A DNA stretch of 64,000 nucleotides from Pontibacillus halophilus JSM 076056 = DSM 19796 (GTDB lineage Bacteria; Bacillota; Bacilli; Bacillales; BH030062): the NCBI RefSeq assembly GCF_000425205.1, contig NZ_KE384328.1, positions 93,296 through 157,295 on the forward strand, in the 5' to 3' direction. The position numbers and the translations under genes were made by a program. Shown here piece by piece: positions 17,527 to 25,941 of this stretch (position 1 is the stretch's first letter; every line of letters starts with the position of its first letter). Under the pieces are notes generated by a model, which was not told the DNA's origin, ran no database searches, and was given only the letters and a program-made list of their open reading frames with translations.

Positions 17527-18969
17527 TTGTCTGGTAGTAAAAAAGTATTGATTGTTGGATTTTGTTTATATGTAATTATTGGCATCATCAGATTCTTAAA
17601 CGTGAGTGCCTTTGCAAGTAGCTGGGATATTGTAGATTTCGCTCTTGGGATTGAACGCTTTGATATGTTGGATATGCAACCTCATTTCCCGGGCTATCCT
17701 TTCTTTATTTTAGGTGGCATGCTCGTTCATTTATTTATTAAGGATTTAACACTTTCCTTATCCGTTTGGAATACAATTGTCTCCTTGAGTACGATCTTTC
17801 CGTTATGGTGGATGGTAAGAAAGAGAGCCTCTGTCCTCTATAGTACGCTCGCCGTACTTGTTGTACATACAATTCCATTTGTCCAACTAGCCTTTGTCGC
17901 CCCCATGTCAGAGGGGATGGCACTTTCAGTCGTGATCTGGTTAATTTGGTCAATTGACCGTCTACAGGCAGGAAAACATGTGGCACATGCATTTCTCCCA
18001 GCGATTTTCTTTGCCTTATTAATGGGTGTAAGGGTCTCATATCTCCCTTTAGGGATTGGCTTGTTGTGGGTATGGAAGTGGGTATATAAGAATGTCGGAG
18101 CTACGATGCTGTTCATACATATTGGGGTTTCTGTAAGTCTGCAGTTCATATGGGTGGGAGGATTAATTCAATCTCTCGGTGGTTTGAGTAGCTTTTGGTT
18201 TGTGGCTTCTCAATTTGTTGAAGGGCACTTTACAGAATGGGGCGGTTCCGTCGTAACTCACAGTCTTACCTGGTGGGAAAGAGGATACACGTTTTTGTGG
18301 AATAATGTAGCGTGGATAGGCTTTGGTGTTACGAACTCACTTTTACTTGTTCTTTGGGTATTCGTCATTGTAGTTGCTCTTACGAAGGCCATTCAACTAA
18401 GAACAATGAATTGGATGCTAGTCTTTATGGGGGGAGGTTATCTACTATGGGCATTCTTCGCTCAGAATATTGATAAAGCTAGACACATACTTCCTCTTGT
18501 CTTGATTTTAGCGTTAGGGGCCCTATTGGTCTTAGCTACTCAGCCAAGACGCATGACGGCCTTCTTGCTTACCGCTGTACTATTCATTCAGCTTCCTCTG
18601 TCGACCATACACATGTACAATCAATCTCATCAGATCCCTGCAACCTATCAACTTGCCTCTTATGTTGAACAATTACCTAATGCGAGTATGGTATATACGT
18701 GGGAAGAAGAACGAACGTTTGATTACTTGGAGATTAAGACACCTTACAAAAAGATTAAGACATACCCTCTCTTCTTAGAGGATATGTCAATAGAATCTCA
18801 TCAACATGTGTATGTAACAGATGCGGTCTTAAACGGTTTTAGACAACAGGGGTATGACGTAGAAGAGCATGTTCGCTACGTTGAAACGTTTACTTCCAAA
18901 GCCCTTTATCATCCTGTTTATCACGAAATCACCTTGTATAAGTGGATTACAAGACCACATGCAGAATAA
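17527..18969 (+). CDS. Polytopic membrane protein, probable GT-C-fold glycosyltransferase
   Basis: A 480-residue protein with about 11 membrane helices. Its first extracytoplasmic loop (about residues 27-60) holds several acidic residues and an HFPGYPFF segment, resembling lipid-linked-sugar-dependent GT-C transferases of the GT39/ArnT kind. The C-terminal 90 residues look soluble. I chose the TTG at 17527, where TGGGGG sits six bases upstream; earlier in-frame starts lie inside the terminator. It could use the lipid-linked sugar made by the operon at 11623-15653, but the link is only by proximity. Its 3' end overlaps yslB by 23 bases, tail to tail. Confidence 0.6.
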   Translation: MSGSKKVLIVGFCLYVIIGIIRFLNVSAFASSWDIVDFALGIERFDMLDMQPHFPGYPFFILGGMLVHLFIKDLTLSLSVWNTIVSLSTIFPLWWMVRKRASVLYSTLAVLVVHTIPFVQLAFVAPMSEGMALSVVIWLIWSIDRLQAGKHVAHAFLPAIFFALLMGVRVSYLPLGIGLLWVWKWVYKNVGATMLFIHIGVSVSLQFIWVGGLIQSLGGLSSFWFVASQFVEGHFTEWGGSVVTHSLTWWERGYTFLWNNVAWIGFGVTNSLLLVLWVFVIVVALTKAIQLRTMNWMLVFMGGGYLLWAFFAQNIDKARHILPLVLILALGALLVLATQPRRMTAFLLTAVLFIQLPLSTIHMYNQSHQIPATYQLASYVEQLPNASMVYTWEEERTFDYLEIKTPYKKIKTYPLFLEDMSIESHQHVYVTDAVLNGFRQQGYDVEEHVRYVETFTSKALYHPVYHEITLYKWITRPHAE

Positions 18970-19387
18970 CTTTTGATTTTTTCTTTTCCGTTTCAAAGAT
19001 ACATTCCGCTTCTTGCCCCATGATCAATTCAATCTGCTGAGCAAGAAATCCTGCTTCCATCCGGAACGAGTATGGACTTTTGTAGGACAGGCGCTTTTCG
19101 ATGAATTCGCCAGTTAACTCAAAGTAATACTCGTTCTTCTTTTCTTTCAACAACTGCAAGTTTCCCCAAGCCATTGCCGCAAAGAAAGTTCCAATTTCAT
19201 CTATGGATTCACACGGGTACATCCGTGATAAATTTCTCCCTATGTAGTATAAGACGGTGTCGCTCTCTTTCCCGAGTAAATCGGGAAGAACTTTTGTCCG
19301 AAGCACTTCATGTCCCATTTGAGTGGAAGGGATATCTTTAAATTCATCAAAAAGGTTAGCAATCTGTTCATTCATCGTTTGTCTCAT
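18947..19387 (-). CDS. yslB: YslB, DUF2507 family protein
   Basis: A 146-residue soluble protein matching B. subtilis YslB in length and pattern, including MGHEVLRTKVLPDLLG, FRMEAGFLAQQIELI and a C-terminal basic beta strand. The DUF2507 family is related to haem NO-binding-like folds, and its role is unknown. The ATG at 19387 is preceded by GAGGGAGAGAGG. It sits before sdhCAB as in B. subtilis but on the opposite strand, facing the accessory block. A candidate promoter reads TTGAAG-17-TAATAA on the minus strand (about 19433-19405), though its start site would fall close to the ribosome site. Confidence 0.85.
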   Translation of the reverse strand: MRQTMNEQIANLFDEFKDIPSTQMGHEVLRTKVLPDLLGKESDTVLYYIGRNLSRMYPCESIDEIGTFFAAMAWGNLQLLKEKKNEYYFELTGEFIEKRLSYKSPYSFRMEAGFLAQQIELIMGQEAECIFETEKKKSKVILHVVL

Positions 19388-19639
19388 CCTCTCTCCCTCT
19401 ATTATTACAGTGAAGTGATTTAAACTTCAATAATGAAAAAATCACTTTTTTCAATGATTTGTAGTTTCTTCTTTCAATTCTTTATGGTGATTCCAAATGT
19501 TGTGCAAGATTACATGCTGTTCTTGTTAAACTTTATAGATTGTTACGTGAAAGGAATAGGGCAACGATTCCTGCTGTATAAGGGGGTTTCTCCTTGTTTC
19601 TTACAAGCATGTTCGTTATAGAAATACGAACAGCATTTC

Positions 19640-19668
19640 TTGACGCTATCTACTGATAGAAGTACAAT
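19640..19668 (+). promoter_or_regulatory. sdhCAB promoter
   Basis: TTGACG (19640-19645), a 17-base spacer and TACAAT (19663-19668). It lies about 140 bases before sdhC and gives a long leader that contains two palindromes. The rest of the 420-base gap between yslB and sdhC, from 19430 to 19635, shows no gene I can support. Confidence 0.7.
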
Positions 19669-19707
19669 AAACATGATATAAATTTGTACAATTTTACAGG
19701 CAAGCGC

Positions 19708-19729
19708 ATGGGTAAAAAATTTTACCCAT
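19708..19729. promoter_or_regulatory. 22-base near-perfect palindrome in the sdhCAB leader
   Basis: The arms ATGGGTAAAA and TTTTACCCAT form an inverted repeat with 10 matching base pairs and a two-base AA centre. It lies about 35-55 bases after the predicted transcription start. It is either a repressor operator or an RNA hairpin; no known Bacillus operator consensus was recognised. Confidence 0.55.
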
Positions 19730-19731
19730 TT

Positions 19732-19747
19732 ATTAAAGCGCTTTAAT
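19732..19747. promoter_or_regulatory. cre-like site (CcpA) in the sdhCAB leader
   Basis: ATTAAAGCGCTTTAAT is a perfect 16-base palindrome. Its core matches the catabolite-responsive element TGWAANCGNTNWCA at all but two positions. Placed downstream of the promoter, it would act as a roadblock site, giving glucose repression of succinate dehydrogenase. Confidence 0.55.
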
Positions 19748-19807
19748 GTCTGAAAAGTGCACAAAGTGAGACTTTTATTTACATTCTGAGGGGGGTAAGC
19801 AAGACAC

Positions 19808-20422
19808 ATGGCAACCAATCGTGAGTTTATGTTACGAAGACTACATTCTTTACTAGGAGTTATTCCGGTTGGAATTTTCTTGATCCAACACTTAGTTGTC
19901 AACCATTTTGCTACAGGTGGGAGAGAGGCATTTAACAATGCTGCACACTTTATGGAAAGTTTGCCGTTTCGTTACGTGTTAGAAATCGTTATTATTTTCC
20001 TTCCCCTGTTGTTTCACTCCATATATGGCGTGTACATTGCGTTTACAGCTTCAGGTAGCAATGCAGTCAGATACGGGTATTTTCGTAATGTAATGTTCTA
20101 TTTGCAACGAATCTCCGGAATCATCACACTGATTTTCGTATCTTGGCACGTTTGGGAGACGAGATTAGCAGCGGCATTTAGAGATGTGGAAATTAATTTT
20201 GATTTAATGGCAGACATTTTGTCATCTAACTTTATGCTAGGATTCTACATTGTTGGTGTGATTTCAACAACATTCCACTTTGCTAATGGCTTGTGGTCAT
20301 TCTGTGTGACATGGGGGATTACTCAGTCTCCACGTTCGCAGCGTATCTTTACATACGTATCTCTTGCGGTATTCTTGGCGCTATCTGTAGTAGGGGTGCG
20401 TGCAATTCTAGCGTTTGTATAA
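19808..20422 (+). CDS. sdhC: Succinate dehydrogenase cytochrome b558 subunit
   Basis: The 204-residue membrane anchor of complex II with five helices and conserved histidines for two b haems (His in LHSLLG, QHLVVNHF, LLFHSIYG and SWHVWETR). It belongs to the single-anchor-subunit type found in Bacillus and reduces menaquinone. The ATG follows GAGGGGGGTAAGCAAGACAC. It is the first gene of sdhCAB, 51 bases ahead of sdhA. Confidence 0.96.
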   Translation: MATNREFMLRRLHSLLGVIPVGIFLIQHLVVNHFATGGREAFNNAAHFMESLPFRYVLEIVIIFLPLLFHSIYGVYIAFTASGSNAVRYGYFRNVMFYLQRISGIITLIFVSWHVWETRLAAAFRDVEINFDLMADILSSNFMLGFYIVGVISTTFHFANGLWSFCVTWGITQSPRSQRIFTYVSLAVFLALSVVGVRAILAFV

Positions 20423-20473
20423 AGAGCATTCATAGTTTCATGGATTTGTAGACATAAAGGGAGTGAGTTTCAC

Positions 20474-22237
20474 ATGAGTAATGAAAATATAGTCGTTGTC
20501 GGTGGTGGCCTTGCTGGGTTGATGGCAACCATTAAAGCAGCAGAAGCAGGCGTACACGTCGATTTACTATCGCTAGTACCCGTTAAGCGTTCTCACTCTG
20601 TATGTGCGCAAGGTGGGATTAACGGCGCAGTAAATACAAAAGGGGAAGGTGACTCTCCTTGGGAGCACTTTGACGACACGGTATATGGTGGGGACTTCCT
20701 AGCCAATCAGCCTCCTGTTAAGGCAATGGCAGATGCCGCACCAAGTATCATTCATATGTTGGACCGAATGGGCGTTATGTTCAATCGTACACCAGAAGGG
20801 TTGCTTGACTTTAGACGTTTCGGAGGTACACAACACCACCGAACCGCTTATGCAGGTGCTACAACTGGCCAGCAATTATTATATGCATTAGATGAGCAAG
20901 TTCGTCGTTATGAAGTAGCGGGACTTGTGACGAAATATGAAGGTTGGGAATTTCTGTCCCCAATTATTGATGACAAAGGGATTGGCAGAGGGTGTGTAGC
21001 ACAGAACCTGAACAGTCATGAAATTAAAGTATTCCGAGCTGACGCAACTATTCTAGCAACAGGTGGCCCGGGTATTGTGTTCGGTAAATCTACAAACTCT
21101 GTAATCAATACGGGGTCAGCTGCCGCTTCTCTATACTTGAACGGTGCCTACTATGCGAATGGTGAATTTATTCAAATTCATCCAACCGCGATTCCAGGGG
21201 ATGACAAACTTCGACTTATGAGTGAATCTGCTCGAGGAGAAGGCGGAAGAGTATGGACGTATAAAGACGGGGAGCCATGGTACTTCCTCGAAGAGAAGTA
21301 TCCGGCATATGGGAACCTTGTACCTCGTGATATTGCTACACGAGAAATTTTCGATGTGTGTGTCAATCAGAAGCTTGGAATCAACGGAGAGAATATGGTG
21401 TACTTAGACCTCTCTCATAAGGACTCAAAAGAGTTAGATGTGAAGCTTGGTGGAATTATTGAAATTTATGAGAAATTCGTAGGGGAAGACCCGCGAAAGG
21501 TTCCAATGAAGATTTTCCCTGCGGTTCACTATTCTATGGGTGGCCTGTGGGTCGATTACGAACAAATGACGAATATCCCGGGTATTTTCGCTGCGGGTGA
21601 ATGTGACTATTCTCAGCATGGAGGAAATCGCCTCGGAGCCAACTCCTTGCTATCATCTATTTTCGGTGGAATGGTAGCTGGTCCGAATGCTGTGAAGTAT
21701 ATGGCTGATTTGGATGAGAATGCGAAGGATATGGATTCTGATCTGTTCGATCGTGCGATTAAAGCTGAACAAGAGAAATTCGACACTATCATGAACATGG
21801 ACGGAGACGAAAACGCTTATCAAATCCATAAAGAGTTGGGCGAGTGGATGACTGATAACGTAACTGTTGTACGAGATAATGAGAAACTGAAGAAGACAGA
21901 TGAGAAAATTGTAGAGTTAATGGAACGTTATGAACGTATCAACATTAACGATACAACGAGATGGAGTAACCAAGGGGCTATGTTTACTCGTCAGCTTTGG
22001 AACATGCTTCAGCTTGCGCGTGTGATTACGATTGGTGCCCTCAATCGAAATGAGAGTCGAGGCGCACACTATAAACCGGCGTATCCGGATCGTAACGATG
22101 AGGAATGGTTAAAGACAACAATGGCTAAATATGACGCAGAAACCAATTCCCCAACTTTCTTCTATGAGGATGTGGATACTTCTCTAATTGAACCGCGTAA
22201 GAGGGACTACACGCAAAACAAAGGGGGCAAATCCTAA
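20474..22237 (+). CDS. sdhA: Succinate dehydrogenase flavoprotein subunit
   Basis: The 587-residue FAD subunit that oxidises succinate to fumarate. It shows the dinucleotide-binding GGGLAGLMA near the N-terminus, the flavin-attachment region SHSVCAQGGIN (FAD-linked histidine expected in SHS), the active-site HPTAIPG and EGGRVW, and the late HGGNRLGANSLL. The ATG follows AGGGAGTGAGTTTCAC. Its TAA overlaps the sdhB start by one base (TAATG). Confidence 0.97.
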   Translation: MSNENIVVVGGGLAGLMATIKAAEAGVHVDLLSLVPVKRSHSVCAQGGINGAVNTKGEGDSPWEHFDDTVYGGDFLANQPPVKAMADAAPSIIHMLDRMGVMFNRTPEGLLDFRRFGGTQHHRTAYAGATTGQQLLYALDEQVRRYEVAGLVTKYEGWEFLSPIIDDKGIGRGCVAQNLNSHEIKVFRADATILATGGPGIVFGKSTNSVINTGSAAASLYLNGAYYANGEFIQIHPTAIPGDDKLRLMSESARGEGGRVWTYKDGEPWYFLEEKYPAYGNLVPRDIATREIFDVCVNQKLGINGENMVYLDLSHKDSKELDVKLGGIIEIYEKFVGEDPRKVPMKIFPAVHYSMGGLWVDYEQMTNIPGIFAAGECDYSQHGGNRLGANSLLSSIFGGMVAGPNAVKYMADLDENAKDMDSDLFDRAIKAEQEKFDTIMNMDGDENAYQIHKELGEWMTDNVTVVRDNEKLKKTDEKIVELMERYERININDTTRWSNQGAMFTRQLWNMLQLARVITIGALNRNESRGAHYKPAYPDRNDEEWLKTTMAKYDAETNSPTFFYEDVDTSLIEPRKRDYTQNKGGKS

Positions 22238-23004
22238 TGAGTGAAGACAACAAAACAATTACGCTAATTGTAACTCGTCAGGACAAACCAGACTCTGATT
22301 CCTATGAAGAGTCGTTTAAAGTACCGTATCGTAAGAACATGAATGTCATTTCGGCGTTAATGGAGATTCGACGTAATCCAATTAACGCAGATGGGAAAGA
22401 AACAACGCCAATTTATTGGGATATGGGATGTCTTGAGGAAGTGTGCGGAGCATGTTCCATGGTCATTAATGGAAAGCCGCGCCAGTCTTGTACAGCGCTT
22501 ATTGACCAACTCGAACAGCCTGTACGTTTACAGCCGATGTCTACATTCCCGGTATTAAGAGACTTAGCAGTAGACCGTAGTCGTATGTTTGATTCACTGA
22601 AAAAGGTAAAAGCATGGATTCCAATCGATGGAACCTATGATTTAGGGCCTGGTCCTAGAATGGCAGAGAACAAGCGCCAATGGTCATATGAACTATCTAA
22701 ATGTATGACATGTGGTGTTTGTCTCGAAGCTTGCCCGAATGTGAATAGCAAATCCGATTTCATCGGTCCTGCTGCAATCTCTCAAGTTCGTTTGTTCAAC
22801 TCTCATCCAACTGGAGAGATGAATAAAGATGAACGATTGGAAGCTTTAATGGGTGAAGGTGGACTAGCAGAGTGCGGGAACTCCCAAAACTGTGTTCAAT
22901 CATGTCCGAAAGGAATTCCATTGACGACGTCGATTGCTGCAATGAACAGAGAAACAGTCATTCACTCATTTAAGAATTTCTTTGGTAGTGACCATAAAGT
23001 TTAA
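22237..23004 (+). CDS. sdhB: Succinate dehydrogenase iron-sulfur subunit
   Basis: The 255-residue electron-transfer subunit. The plant-type 2Fe-2S ligands are seen in CLEEVCGACSMVI with a later Cys. The 4Fe-4S and 3Fe-4S ligands are in CMTCGVCLEACP and CGNSQNCVQSCPKGIP. AAGGGGGC precedes the ATG, which overlaps the sdhA stop. A strong terminator follows. Confidence 0.97.
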   Translation: MSEDNKTITLIVTRQDKPDSDSYEESFKVPYRKNMNVISALMEIRRNPINADGKETTPIYWDMGCLEEVCGACSMVINGKPRQSCTALIDQLEQPVRLQPMSTFPVLRDLAVDRSRMFDSLKKVKAWIPIDGTYDLGPGPRMAENKRQWSYELSKCMTCGVCLEACPNVNSKSDFIGPAAISQVRLFNSHPTGEMNKDERLEALMGEGGLAECGNSQNCVQSCPKGIPLTTSIAAMNRETVIHSFKNFFGSDHKV

Positions 23005-23013
23005 TAGAATGGT

Positions 23014-23046
23014 AGGGGCTGCTTCTTATAAGAAGCAGCCCCTTTT
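23014..23046 (+). terminator. Terminator after sdhCAB
   Basis: A perfect 30-base palindrome (15-base arms, AGGGGCTGCTTCTTA on the left) followed by TTTT. The ysmA ribosome site AAAGGAGG begins only a few bases later. Confidence 0.85.
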
Positions 23047-23061
23047 AAAGGAGGAATACAG

Positions 23062-23508
23062 TTGAAGCGAGTAGCTTATATTGAACAACCAGAAAGATGG
23101 CGTGAAGAATTTGATTTCTATATCAATATCCACGTTCGTTTTTCAGAAACAGACTTATTTGGACATATGAACAATACGTCTCCATTTATTTATTTCGAAG
23201 AGGCTCGAATTGCATTTATGAAGTCGGTGGGGTTAATTGGAGAACGGTTTGAGCTTGGAGAGCAAATCCCAGTTGTAGCGGACTTGCAATGTGATTATCA
23301 TCAACAAGTTTTCTTTGATGAAAAGCTGCGTGTATTTGTGAAGTTGGCACACACAGGCCGTACATCGTACGACCTTCACTACATGGTGCTCAATGAACGA
23401 AATGAAGTCTGTCTGACTGCTAGGGGACGAGTTGTACATATTGATTACGAAACAGGTGAAAAAGTAAGTATTCCAGAGCCCTTCCGTAGAACTCACGCAG
23501 TACATTAA
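23062..23508 (+). CDS. ysmA: Acyl-CoA thioesterase-like protein YsmA (hotdog fold)
   Basis: A 148-residue 4-hydroxybenzoyl-CoA thioesterase-type protein. The hotdog signature region is ETDLFGHMNNTSPFIYFEEA, where Asp and the following His-Met-Asn form the usual active-site loop. The TTG start at 23062 follows AAAGGAGGAATACAG. The order sdhB-ysmA is as in B. subtilis. The substrate is unknown. Its transcription must come from readthrough or from a promoter inside the short gap. Confidence 0.88.
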   Translation: MKRVAYIEQPERWREEFDFYINIHVRFSETDLFGHMNNTSPFIYFEEARIAFMKSVGLIGERFELGEQIPVVADLQCDYHQQVFFDEKLRVFVKLAHTGRTSYDLHYMVLNERNEVCLTARGRVVHIDYETGEKVSIPEPFRRTHAVH

Positions 23509-23547
23509 TTTGGGATAGGATTCGCACCGTCCTGTAAGATATGATAA

Positions 23548-23573
23548 AGTCAAGCATAGCTTGGCTTTTTTGT
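23548..23573 (+). terminator. Terminator after ysmA
   Basis: A seven-base stem with wobble (AGTCAAG with CTTGGCT) around CATAG, followed by a T-rich tail. Confidence 0.65.
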
Positions 23574-23599
23574 ATTTTATTGGTGAATGGAGAGTTAAG

Positions 23600-25927
23600 A
23601 TGGGTACAACAAACAGTTCACGTATTAAATATTTCTTTATCCCATTAGTATTCCTTGTTTTTACGGTTTATTTAATTTCCACTGTGCTGTGGACACCGTT
23701 TGTTGGAATAGAAGTGACGGAAGAAGATGGTGAATACCAAGTATCCGACGTCGCTAATTATAGTTGGGCTCAATATGAAGGAATCCCCATTGGATCGACG
23801 GTCGTGTCTATAGAGGGGCAGTCCCCTTCGTCATACAGTACCGTAGAATGGTATTCGACAGTTGAGAAGGCAGATGAATTAGTGATAAAGATAAACGGCG
23901 AAGAACAACAATACAGCAATATCGAAGAAGAGGTAAGTCTAGAGCAGTGGCTCTTTTACATTATCTTTCCTTCTTTATTTATCCTTGTTGCCGTGACCTT
24001 GTCGATCTTTATCCTTATTCATAAACGGGAAGACAAAGCCGGGTTTTATTTAATTGTCTTCTTCTTAACCGTTAGTGTCTGCTACCTAGCAGGAAGCGGC
24101 GCTACAAGGTATGTTCCATTAGCTATGCTCATTAATACGTACACCTTTCTCATGGTTCCGGCATTGTTGCTGCAATTTATTTATACGTACTTTAAAGAGA
24201 TCGGGTTAACGTGGTTTTCTCGAAAGTTTGTAAGCTGGAACTATCGTACAGCGGAGTTATTGACTTTGATTGAGTTCGTCTTAATCGTAACAAAGTCGTA
24301 TGCCACTTGGTACTTGATGCTTACAGAGTTTGTTTTTTCGTTCTTTATGTGTCTTACAGCGTTGTTGATTATCATTGGATATGTACGCTACCGAAAGACA
24401 ACGCATGCACCAATCTTAAAGTACTTAGTCGCAGGTGTGTTTATCGCGTTTCTACCGTATACATTCCTGAATTTACTGCCAACTCTATTATGGCAAGACG
24501 AGCTGCTCCCAGCTGAATTTACTTTGTTGACGTTAATTATATTGCCGCTAACATTTATTTACTTAATTACGGCAGAACGGCTATTCGATATTGATTTCAT
24601 CGTCGGACGTTTGCGGTATTATGCTTATGTTTCCATAATTCCAACTATCATCATGGTGGTCTTTACTGCGTTCTTTATGAACCATGATTGGAAGCTGCTA
24701 GAGCTTCTTATACTCTTTCTAGGTGCTTGGGCCATTATTATTCTATTCTTATATGTAAAAGAGGTCTTTGATTTCAGGATACGCAGGAATCTATTCACGG
24801 AAAAATACAATTTCCAACAAAGTATACAGCGTCTTATTCATGAGATGAAGAAAGAGAAACATCCAATTGGTTTGTTAGCGAGGGTCCGTAAAGAGCTTGT
24901 TCAAGTTCTAGGAGTGAAAACGGTACACATCTTCTCGCAATGCAACAACAGTAAGACCTTTTGTACCTACTTCGACATCCCGCTACGTCTGATGGAGGAA
25001 GCTCAGGAAGTGATTAAGAAGAACAATGGAGATGTAGGGGAAGTCATGAAGATGGACAAGCATGGAGGGTATGTGGTGGTTGTAGGTTATACGATGAGCA
25101 AGACAACTTACCTTTATTGTTCGGAGAAACCAAACCGGATTGCTTTCAATCTCGATGAGAAAGCATACCTACAAAATGTAACGTACAATACCAATATCGC
25201 TCTTGAAAATTTATTACTTATTGAAGACTTATTCCAAGAATTAAAGCATGTTAAGAATGATAGCAGTCAGCGTTATCCTGCTTGGTTATCAAGGCTTCTC
25301 TTCTCGCTGTCGGAACACCAGCGCCAGCAAATTGCCATTGATTTACACGATTCTGTTCTACAGGAGCAATTGTATTTGTTCAGGCAAATGGATGACTTCA
25401 TTAATCAAAAATCGGACATGGAAGAGGACACGAAAGATAAGCTGATTCACTTTAGAGAGCAAATGCTTGATAACATTCATTTAATTCGTGAGACGTGTAA
25501 TGAATTGCGTCCGCCTTTCTTGGAAGAAATGGGGCTCGTTGCATCACTTGAGAACCTCATTCAGCAATATCAATTGCGTTCGAATTTCACAGTCGAATTT
25601 AATGCGGACACGTTTTACTCTGACGTGAGTAGTGAGCATTTACTTGGAATCTATCGGATTGTTCAAGAACTCCTAACGAATGCAATGAAACACTCAGAGG
25701 CTGATGTGGTAGAGCTATTACTTACGAACACCCATGGCCATATTGTATTAAGCTACAAAGACAATGGTATTGGAATGGATATAAAGAAAGAAATGGATAT
25801 TTATAATCATATGGGTCTGTCAGGAATTGAACAGCGTGTAAATGGATTGAATGGTTCCATGACGATTACGACAGAACCGAATGAGGGATTTCTCATGGAG
25901 GTTATATTCTATCCTGAGGGAGAATAG
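23600..25927 (+). CDS. ComP-like membrane sensor histidine kinase
   Basis: A 775-residue kinase. After the first membrane helix (about 9-30) comes an extracellular PDZ-like segment (about 35-110), then a multi-helix membrane domain (about 118-390), a linker, a HisKA_3 dimerisation helix with DLHDSVLQEQL (phospho-acceptor His583), an N-box ELLTNAMKHSEAD and a G-box DNGIGMD. This layout and the DLHDSVLQ motif match B. subtilis ComP, the quorum-sensing kinase. The ATG at 23600 follows GGAGAGTTAAG. It is encoded just before its response regulator. No ComX/ComQ-type pheromone genes are next to it. Confidence 0.85.
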   Translation: MGTTNSSRIKYFFIPLVFLVFTVYLISTVLWTPFVGIEVTEEDGEYQVSDVANYSWAQYEGIPIGSTVVSIEGQSPSSYSTVEWYSTVEKADELVIKINGEEQQYSNIEEEVSLEQWLFYIIFPSLFILVAVTLSIFILIHKREDKAGFYLIVFFLTVSVCYLAGSGATRYVPLAMLINTYTFLMVPALLLQFIYTYFKEIGLTWFSRKFVSWNYRTAELLTLIEFVLIVTKSYATWYLMLTEFVFSFFMCLTALLIIIGYVRYRKTTHAPILKYLVAGVFIAFLPYTFLNLLPTLLWQDELLPAEFTLLTLIILPLTFIYLITAERLFDIDFIVGRLRYYAYVSIIPTIIMVVFTAFFMNHDWKLLELLILFLGAWAIIILFLYVKEVFDFRIRRNLFTEKYNFQQSIQRLIHEMKKEKHPIGLLARVRKELVQVLGVKTVHIFSQCNNSKTFCTYFDIPLRLMEEAQEVIKKNNGDVGEVMKMDKHGGYVVVVGYTMSKTTYLYCSEKPNRIAFNLDEKAYLQNVTYNTNIALENLLLIEDLFQELKHVKNDSSQRYPAWLSRLLFSLSEHQRQQIAIDLHDSVLQEQLYLFRQMDDFINQKSDMEEDTKDKLIHFREQMLDNIHLIRETCNELRPPFLEEMGLVASLENLIQQYQLRSNFTVEFNADTFYSDVSSEHLLGIYRIVQELLTNAMKHSEADVVELLLTNTHGHIVLSYKDNGIGMDIKKEMDIYNHMGLSGIEQRVNGLNGSMTITTEPNEGFLMEVIFYPEGE

Positions 25928-25941
25928 AGGGGGACGTAGAG

